Part shown: positions 36,351 through 44,424 of the stretch, piece by piece
Layout: the number at the start of each line of letters is the position of its first letter
Position numbering within the stretch: position 1 is the stretch's first letter
Assembly (NCBI GenBank): GCA_031265765.1
Contig: JAISCE010000024.1
Coordinates: 1-63,753, forward strand
From: Azoarcus sp.
GTDB taxonomy: Bacteria; Pseudomonadota; Gammaproteobacteria; Burkholderiales; Rhodocyclaceae
Length of the DNA stretch: 63,753 nucleotides
Direction of reading: 5' to 3'
The notes under the pieces: generated by a model
Database searches by the model: none
Told to the model about the DNA's origin: nothing
What the model saw: the letters and a program-made list of their open reading frames with translations, nothing else
Translations under genes and position numbers: made by a program

Positions 36351-37185
36351 CGCGGACGCCTTCCTCGCGCCCGGCTGGCCCGCCCCGCCCACGGTGCGCG
36401 CCCTGGTCACTACCCGGCGCAGCGGGCACAGCAAAGCGCCTTATGACAGCTTCAATCTCGGCATGCACGTCGGCGACGACCCGGCGGCGGTCGCCGCCAA
36501 CCGCGCTCTATTGCGGCAACGCCTGCCCGCCGAACCCTGCTGGCTCGAACAAGTGCACGGTATCGATGTCGCGCTGGTCGACGGCAGCGGGCGAAAAGCG
36601 CCCCCTTGCGGCGATGCCGCCGCAACACGCATCCCCGGCGCGGTGTGCGCCGTGATGACTGCCGACTGTCTGCCGGTGCTGTTCTGCGACGAAGCCGCCA
36701 CCGTCGTCGCCGCCGCGCACGCGGGTTGGCGCGGGCTGGCGGCAGGCGTACTGGAAGCGGCGCTCGTCGCCATGGCGACGCCGCCCGCGCGCATCATGGC
36801 GTGGCTCGGCCCGGCCATCGGCCCGGCGGCCTTTGAGGTCGGCGGCGAAGTACGCGAAGCCTGCCTGGCGCGCGATCCCGGCGCGCACGTTGCTTTCGCG
36901 GCGCGGGAAATTCGGGGCAAATGGCTTGCCGACTTGTACACACTCGCCCGCCGCCGCCTGACGCGGGCCGGCGTATCCCGGATATACGGCGGCGGACGCT
37001 GCACCTTCACCGAATCCGCGCGCTTCTACTCCTACCGGCGCGATGGCGTGACGGGCCGTTTCGCGTCGATGATCTGGCTGGAGGACGCCTCCGGCGTCCG
37101 CTTGGGAGCATCCGGCGGAAGCATGGCGATGCGCTATCCGGTCATATCGGTTGCCGATGGCCGCGGCGTGAGTCCCCTGCGATGA
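36343..37185 (+). CDS. pgeF: Purine nucleoside phosphorylase / multicopper-polyphenol oxidase-like (YfiH family)
   Basis: A 280-aa YfiH/DUF152 protein. E. coli PgeF (YfiH) edits cell-wall precursors with the wrong amino acid, and relatives show purine nucleoside phosphorylase or adenosine deaminase activity with zinc. Motifs are LVTTRRSGHSKAPYDSFNLG, WLEQVHGIDV, MTADCLPVLFCD (zinc Cys), AAAHAGWRGLAAGV (His), AWLGPAIGP and GGGRCTFTESARFYSYRRDG. Translational coupling with rluD (8-bp overlap) and the next gene (ATGA overlap) marks a three-gene operon. Confidence 0.93.
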   Translation: MPDADAFLAPGWPAPPTVRALVTTRRSGHSKAPYDSFNLGMHVGDDPAAVAANRALLRQRLPAEPCWLEQVHGIDVALVDGSGRKAPPCGDAAATRIPGAVCAVMTADCLPVLFCDEAATVVAAAHAGWRGLAAGVLEAALVAMATPPARIMAWLGPAIGPAAFEVGGEVREACLARDPGAHVAFAAREIRGKWLADLYTLARRRLTRAGVSRIYGGGRCTFTESARFYSYRRDGVTGRFASMIWLEDASGVRLGASGGSMAMRYPVISVADGRGVSPLR

Positions 37186-37637
37186 TCCCCTCCGCAATAC
37201 AAGCGATCCGGCAAAACGAGCCTGGACGCACGCTGGCCAGCGCCATCCTGGGCGCGGCGCTGCTCGGGCTGGCGCTGGCCGCGCTGCGCTTCGGCGTCAT
37301 CGAAAACGGCCTTTTACCGCGCGACTGCGGCCCCGGCGGGGCGGACGCCGCCTGGTCGTGCGGACTCGCTTGGCTGCTGGTACAAAGCTTCCGGCTGCAA
37401 GCCCTTGGCTGGCTGGCGCTGTTCGCGGGAACGCTGGCCTTTCTATTCACCTGGCGGCGTCTTGCTTGGGCCGGCTGGTTCGCCGGCGTGGCCGGGCTGG
37501 CGCTGTACTGCGCCGACCCCGCCGCCGTCGGCGTCCTGCTCGCCTTGTTCACCCTGTTGCGGCATCGTCCGCCCCTCGCGGCGGCGGACGATGCGCCAGC
37601 CGGTCGCGGGCAGGGCCAGCGCGAGCAAAGTCACTGA
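37182..37637 (+). CDS. Small integral membrane protein of unknown function
   Basis: A 151-aa protein with three or four hydrophobic helices (TLASAILGAALLGLALAALRFG, FRLQALGWLALFAGTLAFLF, WAGWFAGVAGLALYC, AVGVLLALFTLL) and a Cys pair in the first loop (DCGPGGADAAWSCGLAW). It starts within the pgeF stop (ATGA), so it is co-translated. Its last 195 bp overlap, on the opposite strand, the end of the GH17-like gene; the polar tail after LLRHRPP looks like antisense of that gene, so the functional protein probably ends near 37560. I do not recognise the family. Confidence 0.65.
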   Translation: MIPSAIQAIRQNEPGRTLASAILGAALLGLALAALRFGVIENGLLPRDCGPGGADAAWSCGLAWLLVQSFRLQALGWLALFAGTLAFLFTWRRLAWAGWFAGVAGLALYCADPAAVGVLLALFTLLRHRPPLAAADDAPAGRGQGQREQSH

Positions 37638-39203
37638 CCAGCCGATGGCTTGCGGATTGGCGGGTTCCGGCAGCCACCGGCCGATCGCGCACGTCACGAT
37701 GAGCATGGCGCAAATACGTTCCGGGAGCGACAACGGCCCGCCCTGCCGCCAGCCGACGATCCCGTAGATCATCGCGGGCGTCAAATAAAGCAGACTGGCG
37801 AAATCGCGGTAACGCGACGTGACGAGCAACAACAGCGCCGCAACGGCAGCGGCAAAAAGAACGAAGCCGCGCAAGGCCGACAAAACATCCGCCGCGCTCG
37901 CGGCAAAGCCCGCCGTCCGCACCCGTCGCCAAGCCTCATCGGCGGGTCTCAGCGCCTCGCCCTGCCAGCGCGCCAGCGCGGCCCCGGCGAGCACGGCGGC
38001 AAGCGCCACCGCTCCGAGCGCCCCCCAATCGATGAAGTTAGCATAAGCCAGGATGGCATGCTCGGCGTGCAACACCGCGATCAGTCCGCTCGTCGCCCCG
38101 GCGAACGTCACGGCGGCAAGACGCCACGGCGCGCGCAGCAGCGCGCGGACGCGCCCGGCGAACGCAAGAACCAGCGCGAGCGCCGCTCCCGCCGCCGCGC
38201 CGCCCAAAGGACGCGCCATGCCGTCGCGCTCGGCCACCGCCCCGTCCAGCGGGAACTTGGGCCGCAAATCATCCGCGTCCAGCATCCCCCAATACCCGCC
38301 GACCGTGCCTTCGAGCGCCCGCTTCCACGGCTGGTCGATCGCCTCGATCAAGTTGTAATCCCACCCCTCGGCATGCGCGCGGTACACGAACTCCCGGACA
38401 TAACGCGCCTGGTTGACCCGCGAAGGCAGCGACGCCCCGCGCTGGCGGCCCGCGCTCGGCCAGCCGGTTTCGCCGATCAGGACAGGCTTGCCGGAAAAAT
38501 GCGTTCCCATCCTGGCGCGAATATCGGCGACGTGGGCGAGCGCATGCGCAATGTCGACCGGCTCGTCTTCCCAGAACGGCAGGATATGCACCGTCACGAA
38601 ATCCACTGCATCGGCGAGTTCGCCGTGCTTGAGCCAGAATTCCCACACATCCGCATACGTGACCGGCACGGCGCTCGCCGCGCGCGCCGAAGCGAGCAGG
38701 GCGCGCATTTCGTCCGGCGTGCGCTCGCGGCGCAGCAATACCTCATTGCCGACGATGAGCGCCCGCACCACATCGCGGTATTCATTGGCGAGCGCAATGG
38801 CGCGTTCAAGTTCGATCGCGTTCTTTTCCCGGTCGTGACCGATCCACGCGCCGAGCAATACCTCCAGCCCCAACTCGCGGGCGACGGCGGGCGCCTGATC
38901 CAGACCGGCATCGGTCGCATAAAGACGCACGCAAGCCGTCAACGCGGAAAGCGCCTTCAAGTCTTCCTCGATCTGCCGGCGCGAGATGCGCAGCGTTCCA
39001 TCGAATGGCGTTTGCCCCGGACGGTGGAAGGGCGCATAGGAGACGCAGCGCAGCTTCTCGCCCGCGGCCAATTGCAAACCGTGCATCGGCGCTGGGCGGG
39101 TTTCGCCGTAAACCCAGAGGAGCAGGGCGGCGAGGCCGAAAAAATGGACGAAGGCCAACGCCGCCCAGGGCGAGCGGCGGGCGGGCGGCAAAGCCTCGAT
39201 CAT
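37443..39203 (-). CDS. Membrane-bound GH17-like beta-glucan hydrolase/transferase
   Basis: A 586-aa protein. After an N-terminal anchor (LAFVHFFGLAALLLWVYG, residues 16-33) comes a GH17-type TIM barrel (about 50-320): RCVSYAPFHRPGQTPFDG, RLYATDAGLDQ, ALIVGNEVLLRRE with the acid/base Glu, and VLIGETGWPSAG with the nucleophile Glu. C-terminal residues 340-540 hold about eight membrane helices. Bacterial GH17 membrane proteins make or trim cyclic/branched beta-1,3-glucans of the periplasm; the exact glucan is inferred. The final 40-50 residues are Gly/Gln-rich and read through the antisense of the membrane-protein gene, so the true fold likely ends near 37575. Confidence 0.88.
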   Translation of the reverse strand: MIEALPPARRSPWAALAFVHFFGLAALLLWVYGETRPAPMHGLQLAAGEKLRCVSYAPFHRPGQTPFDGTLRISRRQIEEDLKALSALTACVRLYATDAGLDQAPAVARELGLEVLLGAWIGHDREKNAIELERAIALANEYRDVVRALIVGNEVLLRRERTPDEMRALLASARAASAVPVTYADVWEFWLKHGELADAVDFVTVHILPFWEDEPVDIAHALAHVADIRARMGTHFSGKPVLIGETGWPSAGRQRGASLPSRVNQARYVREFVYRAHAEGWDYNLIEAIDQPWKRALEGTVGGYWGMLDADDLRPKFPLDGAVAERDGMARPLGGAAAGAALALVLAFAGRVRALLRAPWRLAAVTFAGATSGLIAVLHAEHAILAYANFIDWGALGAVALAAVLAGAALARWQGEALRPADEAWRRVRTAGFAASAADVLSALRGFVLFAAAVAALLLLVTSRYRDFASLLYLTPAMIYGIVGWRQGGPLSLPERICAMLIVTCAIGRWLPEPANPQAIGWSVTLLALALPATGWRIVRRREGRTMPQQGEQGEQDADGGGVGAVQRQPGHAGEPAGPSKTPPGE

Positions 39204-39365
39204 GGAAGTTCAGGCAAGGGCGGCGGGACGGCGCATTATGCCCGGCTTTTCGCCGTCGGGCGCGCGGGGCCGGAAAGGGTACTTCAAGCCGTCCGCTCGT
39301 TCGCCGGATGTCGTGTGTAGCAGGCAGGCGAGGATAGGTAAGCGTCAGTCTGGAAATCAGAAAAA

Positions 39366-39560
39366 ATGTGTATTGGTGTGTACAATCGCGCGATAGATAG
39401 CGCGACAATCATTGCTCGCCTGCGCCGGGACGGTTGGCGCAAGGCAAATCAGGTCGGAAGCCATGTCAAATTCAAACATCCATCCAGGCTTGGCATGGTG
39501 ACGGTACCGCATCCAAAGAAAGACTTGCCGGTCGGCGCGTTGCGCAGCATCTTTCGGTAG
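39366..39560 (+). CDS. hicA: HicA-type toxin, truncated by a nonsense codon
   Basis: A 64-aa mRNA interferase of the HicA family (dsRBD-like fold). IIARLRRDGWRKANQVGSH with the catalytic His, VKFKHPSRLGMVTVPHPKKDLPVGALRSIFR match the family closely. Family members continue QAGW..., and here the codon after IFR is TAG, followed in the same frame by codons for AGWEW and a TGA at 39576-39578. The simplest reading is a CAG-to-TAG change that removes about six C-terminal residues. Whether the shortened toxin is active is unknown. GTG 39378 is an alternative start. hicB overlaps the ancestral end. Confidence 0.85.
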   Translation: MCIGVYNRAIDSATIIARLRRDGWRKANQVGSHVKFKHPSRLGMVTVPHPKKDLPVGALRSIFR

Positions 39561-39571
39561 GCCGGATGGGA

Positions 39572-39973
39572 ATGGTGAAAAACATGCCTTATCCCGTTTA
39601 TATTTACACCGGCGACGATAAAACCGCGCACGGCATGGTTTTCCCCGATTTTCCGGGCTGCTACTCCGCCGCCGATGACTGGCAGGACATCCCGCGTATG
39701 GCGCAGGAAGCCATCGAATGCCATATGGCGGGCGAGAATCCGCCCTTGCCCAGACCGTCCGATTTGCAAGACTTGGCGCATCACGCCGACTATCAGGACG
39801 GCGGTATCTGGATGCTGGTGGAAATCGATGTGAGCCGAGTCGATCCGTCGCCGCGCCGGGTCAATATTTCTTTGCCTCGGAATCTGTTGGCCGAAATCGA
39901 CGCCTATGCCGCGTCACATGGGTGCACCCGCTCAGGTTTTCTGGCCGAGGCCGCGCGCGCCGCAATGTGGTAG
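39572..39973 (+). CDS. hicB: HicB-type antitoxin
   Basis: A 133-aa antitoxin (ATG 39572; ATG 39584 also possible). Residues 8-70 form the partial RNase-H-like HicB fold (YIYTGDDKTAHGMVFPDFPGCYSAADDWQDIPRMAQEAIECHM in pieces: FPDFPGCYSAADDW is the family core). Residues 95-133 form a ribbon-helix-helix DNA-binding region (RRVNISLPRNLLAEIDAYAASHGCTRSGFLAEAAR). It neutralises HicA and autoregulates the operon. Its start lies inside the ancestral hicA end, so the nonsense mutation in hicA could also disturb translational coupling. Confidence 0.9.
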   Translation: MVKNMPYPVYIYTGDDKTAHGMVFPDFPGCYSAADDWQDIPRMAQEAIECHMAGENPPLPRPSDLQDLAHHADYQDGGIWMLVEIDVSRVDPSPRRVNISLPRNLLAEIDAYAASHGCTRSGFLAEAARAAMW

Positions 39974-40024
39974 GCGATCGACTGCGGGTGAAGGCATCCG
40001 CGCGTTTTCCGCTCGCGCATGGAT

Positions 40025-40048
40025 GGCAGGGCTTTATTCCTGCCATGG
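40025..40048. repeat. 8-bp stem hairpin downstream of hicB
   Basis: ATGGCAGG (40025-40032) and CCTGCCAT (40041-40048) form a perfect stem with an 8-nt loop in the 205-bp gap between hicB and the CoA-ligase operon. There is no T-run; a terminator or regulatory hairpin is possible. Confidence 0.4.
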
Positions 40049-40178
40049 CTATGCATATCCCGTCAATGGATATAAGCAATTTCCCAGACTCCCGATAAGT
40101 ATTGCTTTTATTTCTATTTCTTTCGGATGACAAAAGATTTCATCATTCGCGGATTGTTCTTTCCGATGATCCGACGCC

Positions 40179-41591
40179 ATGCCGTATGCAGCACCCACCG
40201 CGTTTCGCCATGTAACGGACGCTTCCCCCTTGCGTTATCTCGACATCGACACGCGCGATCCCGCCGAATATCTGGCGGCGCTCGATGCCCTGCGCTGGAA
40301 GAAACTGCAACGGCAGATTCGCTATGTCTGGCGCAATGAAGATTATTACCGCTGCCGCTTCATCGAGGCGGGGATAGGTTCGCCCGAGGATATCCGTTCG
40401 CTTGCCGATTTCCGCCGCTTGCCCGCGTTTCTCGACAAGACGCGCCACCGCGATTCGCAGGAGGCGTCGCTCGGGCGTTACGGTCATCCGCTCGGCTTGC
40501 ACCTGACCGCGAGGCCCGAGGCGGCCATTCATCTTGCGGCGACTTCCGGCACGACTGGCACGCCGACGTTTTATGTGTTCAGCCGCAAGGATCTGGAAAT
40601 TACCTGCAAGGTGTTGGGGCGCATGTTCCGCGTCGCGGGCATCCGGCCCGGCGAAACGACGTTTCATGCTTTCGGGCTTTCGCTCTGGCTCGCGGGGATC
40701 ACTTACGTGCAGGCGCTGGAGGCTTACGGCGCAAGGCCGGTGGCGGTGGGCGCGGAGGGCGGGGTGCCGAAAATCCTGCGTTATATCGTCTTGACCCGCC
40801 CGAGGGTGTTGTTCGCCACGCCTTCGATGGCCAATCAGTTGATCGAGCGCGCGCCGGGCGAGATCGGCAAGCCCGTGGGGGCGCTCGGCATCGAAACCCT
40901 GGTGGTCTGCGGAGAACCCGGCGGCAGCCAGCCCGCTTTCCGCGCGCGGATACGCGAGCATTTCGGCGCGCAGACCTTCGATATGACGGGCGGCGCCTGG
41001 CACAACGGGACGATCACTTGCGATTCGGAGGACGCCCACGGTATGCATTACATGGCGGAGGATTATTGCTTCCGCTACGACCTCGTCGATCCGGAAACCC
41101 GGCAGCCCCTGGAAATCCGGGACGGGGCGGTCGGCGAGGCCATTCATACGGGGCTGGAATACGAAGCTGCGCCCGCGTTTCGCAACGCCACCGGCGATAT
41201 TCTGCGCCTGCATGTCGGCGAGTGTCCGGGCTGCGGGCATTTCGGCGTACGGATGGAGATCGTCGGGCGCGCGGACGATATGTTGATGGTGAAAGGGGTC
41301 AAGGTATATCCCGCCGCCATCCAGAAAATCGTGCACCAGTTTTTGCCGAAGCTCTCCGGCGAGTTGCGCATCCGGCTCGACGCGCCGCCGCCGAAGGTCG
41401 CGCCGCCGTTGAAGCTCGCCGTCGAGGCCGGGGAGGGCGTGCCGGAAGCGGAGTGGCCGGCGCTCGGCAAGGCGCTGGAGCAGCGTGTCCGTGAGTTGCT
41501 GTCGCTGCGTCCCGCCGTCGCCGTGCTCCCCTTCGGCGGTCTGCCGAGGAGCGGGGCGAAGACGAAATTGATCGAGGTCGCGCAGCCTTGA
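40179..41591 (+). CDS. Phenylacetate-CoA ligase-like adenylate-forming enzyme
   Basis: A 470-aa AMP-binding enzyme of the PaaK branch, which activates carboxylic acids to acyl-AMP and then acyl-CoA. Key motifs are LAATSGTTGTPTFY (phosphate loop, about 120-133), ETLVVCGEPGG, TGGAWHNG, the ATPase-motif region TGDILRLHVGECPGCGHF and the hinge VGRADDMLMVKGVKVYP near residue 365. It is longer and more divergent than PaaK. It heads a compact operon with a GrdB-like protein (10-bp gap) and a crotonase (15 bp). The acid substrate cannot be told; no ring-cleavage genes are nearby. Confidence 0.85.
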   Translation: MPYAAPTAFRHVTDASPLRYLDIDTRDPAEYLAALDALRWKKLQRQIRYVWRNEDYYRCRFIEAGIGSPEDIRSLADFRRLPAFLDKTRHRDSQEASLGRYGHPLGLHLTARPEAAIHLAATSGTTGTPTFYVFSRKDLEITCKVLGRMFRVAGIRPGETTFHAFGLSLWLAGITYVQALEAYGARPVAVGAEGGVPKILRYIVLTRPRVLFATPSMANQLIERAPGEIGKPVGALGIETLVVCGEPGGSQPAFRARIREHFGAQTFDMTGGAWHNGTITCDSEDAHGMHYMAEDYCFRYDLVDPETRQPLEIRDGAVGEAIHTGLEYEAAPAFRNATGDILRLHVGECPGCGHFGVRMEIVGRADDMLMVKGVKVYPAAIQKIVHQFLPKLSGELRIRLDAPPPKVAPPLKLAVEAGEGVPEAEWPALGKALEQRVRELLSLRPAVAVLPFGGLPRSGAKTKLIEVAQP

Positions 41592-41601
41592 TCGCCGGGG
41601 C

Positions 41602-42582
41602 ATGGCGATGACGGCGTCCCCGGACGGCTCCGCGAATCTTGATTCTTCGTTCGCGCCCATCCCTTATATGGCGCGTACCCGCGCTTTTTATCTCGCGTTG
41701 GGCTACGACAATCCCTATGTTTGGGCGCATCACGACGACGCGCCTTTCACGCCGCTGGCGAAGCCGCTTGGCGCAACCCGTATCGCGCTCGTCACGACCG
41801 CCGCGCCTTTCCAGCCGGGCAAGGGCGAACAGGGGCCGGATGCGCCTTATAACGCGGCAGTGAAGTTCTTCAGGGTTTACTCCGGCGATGCGCGGCTCGA
41901 TCACGATGTTCGCATCGCCCATCTCGCCATCGACCGCCAGCACACCCGCATGGAAGACAGCGGCGCGTGGTTTCCCTTGCCGCGCATGCGGCGCCTGGCG
42001 GAAGAAGGCCGTTTTCTCCTCGCGCCGCGTTTTCACGGTTTTCCCACCAACCGCAGCCAGCGCCGGACGGTGGAGACCGACGCGCCGGAACTGCTCGCCC
42101 GCTGCCGGGCGGATGGGGCGGATGCGGCGCTTCTCGTCGCCAATTGTCCTGTTTGCCATCAAAGCCTCGCGCTCGCGGCGCGGCATCTCGAAGCGCATGG
42201 CATCAGCACCGCGCTCATGGGCTGCGCCCGCGACGTGGTCGAGCACTGCGGAGCGCCGCGTTTCTTGTTTTCCGATTTTCCGCTTGGCAACGCCGCCGGG
42301 CGGCCTGGGGATGCCGCCTCGCAAGAGGCGACGCTGGCGCTCGCCCTGGAATTGCTCGCGGAAGCGGAAGCGCCCCGGACGACCTGGCAGTCGCCGCAGT
42401 CATGGGCAGCTTCCCGCGACTGGAAGCGCGATTACGCCAACCCCGCGCGTCTTGCGCCGGAAGAACTCGCGCGCCGCCGCGAGGAGGCGGAGGCTGCCCG
42501 CCTCGAAGCCCGCGCCTTGCGGCAGGCCGCGCTCGCGCCCGGCGATACCGGCCCTGCGTCCTGTTTTTGTTCGCTCCACTGA
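41602..42582 (+). CDS. Glycine/sarcosine/betaine reductase selenoprotein B-like protein
   Basis: A 326-aa protein resembling the GrdB/PrdB-like family: IPYMARTRAFYLALGYDNPYVW at the N-terminus, TTAAPFQPG, DVRIAHLAIDRQHTRMEDSGAWFPLPRMRRLAEEG, ALLVANCPVCHQSLALAARHLEAHGIST with Cys pair near residue 178, and a C-terminal CFCSLH. Homologues without selenocysteine occur in aerobic proteobacteria next to CoA ligases, and their role is unknown. The clustered Cys suggest redox or thiol chemistry. It lies between the ligase and crotonase genes, so it probably acts in the same pathway. Confidence 0.7.
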   Translation: MAMTASPDGSANLDSSFAPIPYMARTRAFYLALGYDNPYVWAHHDDAPFTPLAKPLGATRIALVTTAAPFQPGKGEQGPDAPYNAAVKFFRVYSGDARLDHDVRIAHLAIDRQHTRMEDSGAWFPLPRMRRLAEEGRFLLAPRFHGFPTNRSQRRTVETDAPELLARCRADGADAALLVANCPVCHQSLALAARHLEAHGISTALMGCARDVVEHCGAPRFLFSDFPLGNAAGRPGDAASQEATLALALELLAEAEAPRTTWQSPQSWAASRDWKRDYANPARLAPEELARRREEAEAARLEARALRQAALAPGDTGPASCFCSLH

Positions 42583-42597
42583 CCCGAAAGGAAAAAC

Positions 42598-43338
42598 ATG
42601 TCCGAAGTTCTTTACGAATCCCGCGACGGCATTGCCGAAATCACCATCAATCGTCCGGAGAAATACAACACCTTCACGCACGAAGTCATCGATGGGCTGC
42701 ACGCCGCCTGGCAGCGGTTCAGCGCCGGCGACGACAAAGTGGCGATTCTCGCCGGCGCGGGCGACAAGGCGTTCACCGCCGGGGCCAATCTCCGGGATAT
42801 TCCGCACGATCTGTTCCGGGCAATTCCCGGCATCGGCGTTCCCGTCCACAAGCCCGTCATCGCGGCGGTGTCGGGACTCGTCATCGGCGGCGGCATCGTT
42901 TTCCTGCAAATGGCCGATCTCGCCATTGCCGCCGAAAACGCGAAGTTTTCCTACCCGGAGGCGAAAGTCGGTTTCGCGGGCGGTCTCGTCGCCTCGCTCG
43001 CCGCTCGCATTCCCCACAAAGCCGCCATGGAACTGCTGTTGACCGGCGAGCCGATCGACGCCCGGCGCGCTTACGAAATCGGGCTGGTCAACCGGGTCGT
43101 TCCCGTCGGGCAGCAAGTCGACGCAGCGCGGGAACTGGCGAGGAAGATTGCCGCCAACGCCCCGCGCGTGCTGGCGCTTTTGAAGGATTTCGTCGGGCAA
43201 GTCATCCCCAAGGGGCCGACCGAAGCCGCCGGGATCGCCCGCGCCCGCATTCTGGACGATATCAACGCTTCGGAAGATTTCGCGGAAGGCATCGCCGCTT
43301 TTCACGAAAAACGCGCGCCGGGATTTACGGGACGTTGA
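42598..43338 (+). CDS. Enoyl-CoA hydratase/isomerase (crotonase) family protein
   Basis: A 246-aa crotonase. The oxyanion-hole motifs are present: AGAGDKAFTAGANLRDI (about 55-71) and AAVSGLVIGGGIVFLQMADLAIAAENAKFSYPEAKVGF in parts (VSGLVIGGGI and the helix that follows). The catalytic Glu region reads EAKVGFAGG. The C-terminus closes with the family's helical trimerisation tail. It would hydrate or isomerise the CoA thioester formed by the first gene of the operon. The stop at 43338 ends the operon, about 70 bp before the A-T-rich inverted-repeat arm. Confidence 0.9.
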   Translation: MSEVLYESRDGIAEITINRPEKYNTFTHEVIDGLHAAWQRFSAGDDKVAILAGAGDKAFTAGANLRDIPHDLFRAIPGIGVPVHKPVIAAVSGLVIGGGIVFLQMADLAIAAENAKFSYPEAKVGFAGGLVASLAARIPHKAAMELLLTGEPIDARRAYEIGLVNRVVPVGQQVDAARELARKIAANAPRVLALLKDFVGQVIPKGPTEAAGIARARILDDINASEDFAEGIAAFHEKRAPGFTGR

Positions 43339-43525
43339 TTTTTGTGCATGGAGAATTCGATATTCGGTCAATCCGCAGCGCGTTCGGCTTTTCGCCGCGG
43401 CCAGCGGTTTGGGTTCATTGATGCGCCATTGGCCGGTCGCGCGGCGGCAGTTGTCGTATTGCTGATATATATGAAGTGTGTTAGCGTGCGCGGAATTCAA
43501 TCACGCTGGAACGAAAGGAATCGTC

Positions 43526-44407
43526 ATGGTGGCATTCGCAACGGGGGCGCCTACGGCAGAGGAGATCATCTGCCTTTATCTCTACGATGACATCAAGCCT
43601 CCGGCGCCGGGCACGCTCAAGACGAAGCAGGATGTTCTCAACTTGGCCAAGCCGACACGGCAAGATGTGGAGATCGACAAGGATTGGTTCATGAAGCATG
43701 GCGGGGGGAGATTCATGCATATTGGGCGGTTTGATATTGTGAGAAATTTTCTGGCAAAGAAAGACCCGCCTCAAAGAGCCTTGCCGTTGCCGCCGAAGGG
43801 GCAGGTCAAGGTCTATAGCACAAGCGACATTTTTGATGCATATGGTGTATCGAGGCGTAATCCGGCACGGTGGTTCGGTCTGAAGCAGTACGAATATGAC
43901 CTCGACAATAACGATTTTGTTGACCGATGCGAAGTATTCGGATCGAGCAATTTCGAGATCAATAAGTGGGCACAATTTATTGTCAAAACTGATGGGACGC
44001 GCGAGATACATTCCATTTGCGTTGAGCCCGTGGAGGATGACTACGACTACACAAGTAGTAGCTGGGAGGCGAAAGTCAGTAATACCTTGACAGAATCCAT
44101 GATCGACCCGTGGAATATTGGCCGGAAAATTATCATCAAGTTTACTGGAAATATTCATTCCGTGCATAATTTCTCATGGATGGATTTGCCCATGCTTGAA
44201 AACCAGAATAACAGGCTCAAGGCGCTACAGGCTTCCTCGTTTAAAAAGGCGCTCAAATTCCCCGAGCTTCACACCAAAAAGATGATGAGCCTCGCTGCCA
44301 AAAGTATTTTGTATTGGAAAATGCCTTTTGTGCCGGTGCTTGTACCGACACCTGTACCGATACCGATGCCGCTACCTGTATCGGTACCAATTGCGCGTGA
44401 TGCGTAG
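43526..44407 (+). CDS. Gene A, left copy: unknown protein of the Hcp-linked module
   Basis: A 293-aa protein from ATG 43526 (site GAAAGGA upstream). It has no signal peptide. The N-terminus starts MVAFATGAPTAEEIICLYLYDD, the middle has DWFMKHGGGRFMHIGRFD and CEVFGSSNFEINKWAQFIVK, then DPWNIGRKIIIKFTG and HNFSWMDLPMLENQNNR. The last 25 residues are a Pro/Val repeat (PVLVPTPVPIPMPLPV) coded by a hexanucleotide-like repeat. Its twin at 54993 is nearly identical. I recognise no domain. By position upstream of B genes and hcp I infer a secreted cargo or adaptor. B1 starts 17 bp later. Confidence 0.8.
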   Translation: MVAFATGAPTAEEIICLYLYDDIKPPAPGTLKTKQDVLNLAKPTRQDVEIDKDWFMKHGGGRFMHIGRFDIVRNFLAKKDPPQRALPLPPKGQVKVYSTSDIFDAYGVSRRNPARWFGLKQYEYDLDNNDFVDRCEVFGSSNFEINKWAQFIVKTDGTREIHSICVEPVEDDYDYTSSSWEAKVSNTLTESMIDPWNIGRKIIIKFTGNIHSVHNFSWMDLPMLENQNNRLKALQASSFKKALKFPELHTKKMMSLAAKSILYWKMPFVPVLVPTPVPIPMPLPVSVPIARDA

Positions 44408-44424
44408 CCATAAAGGAAGCAACG

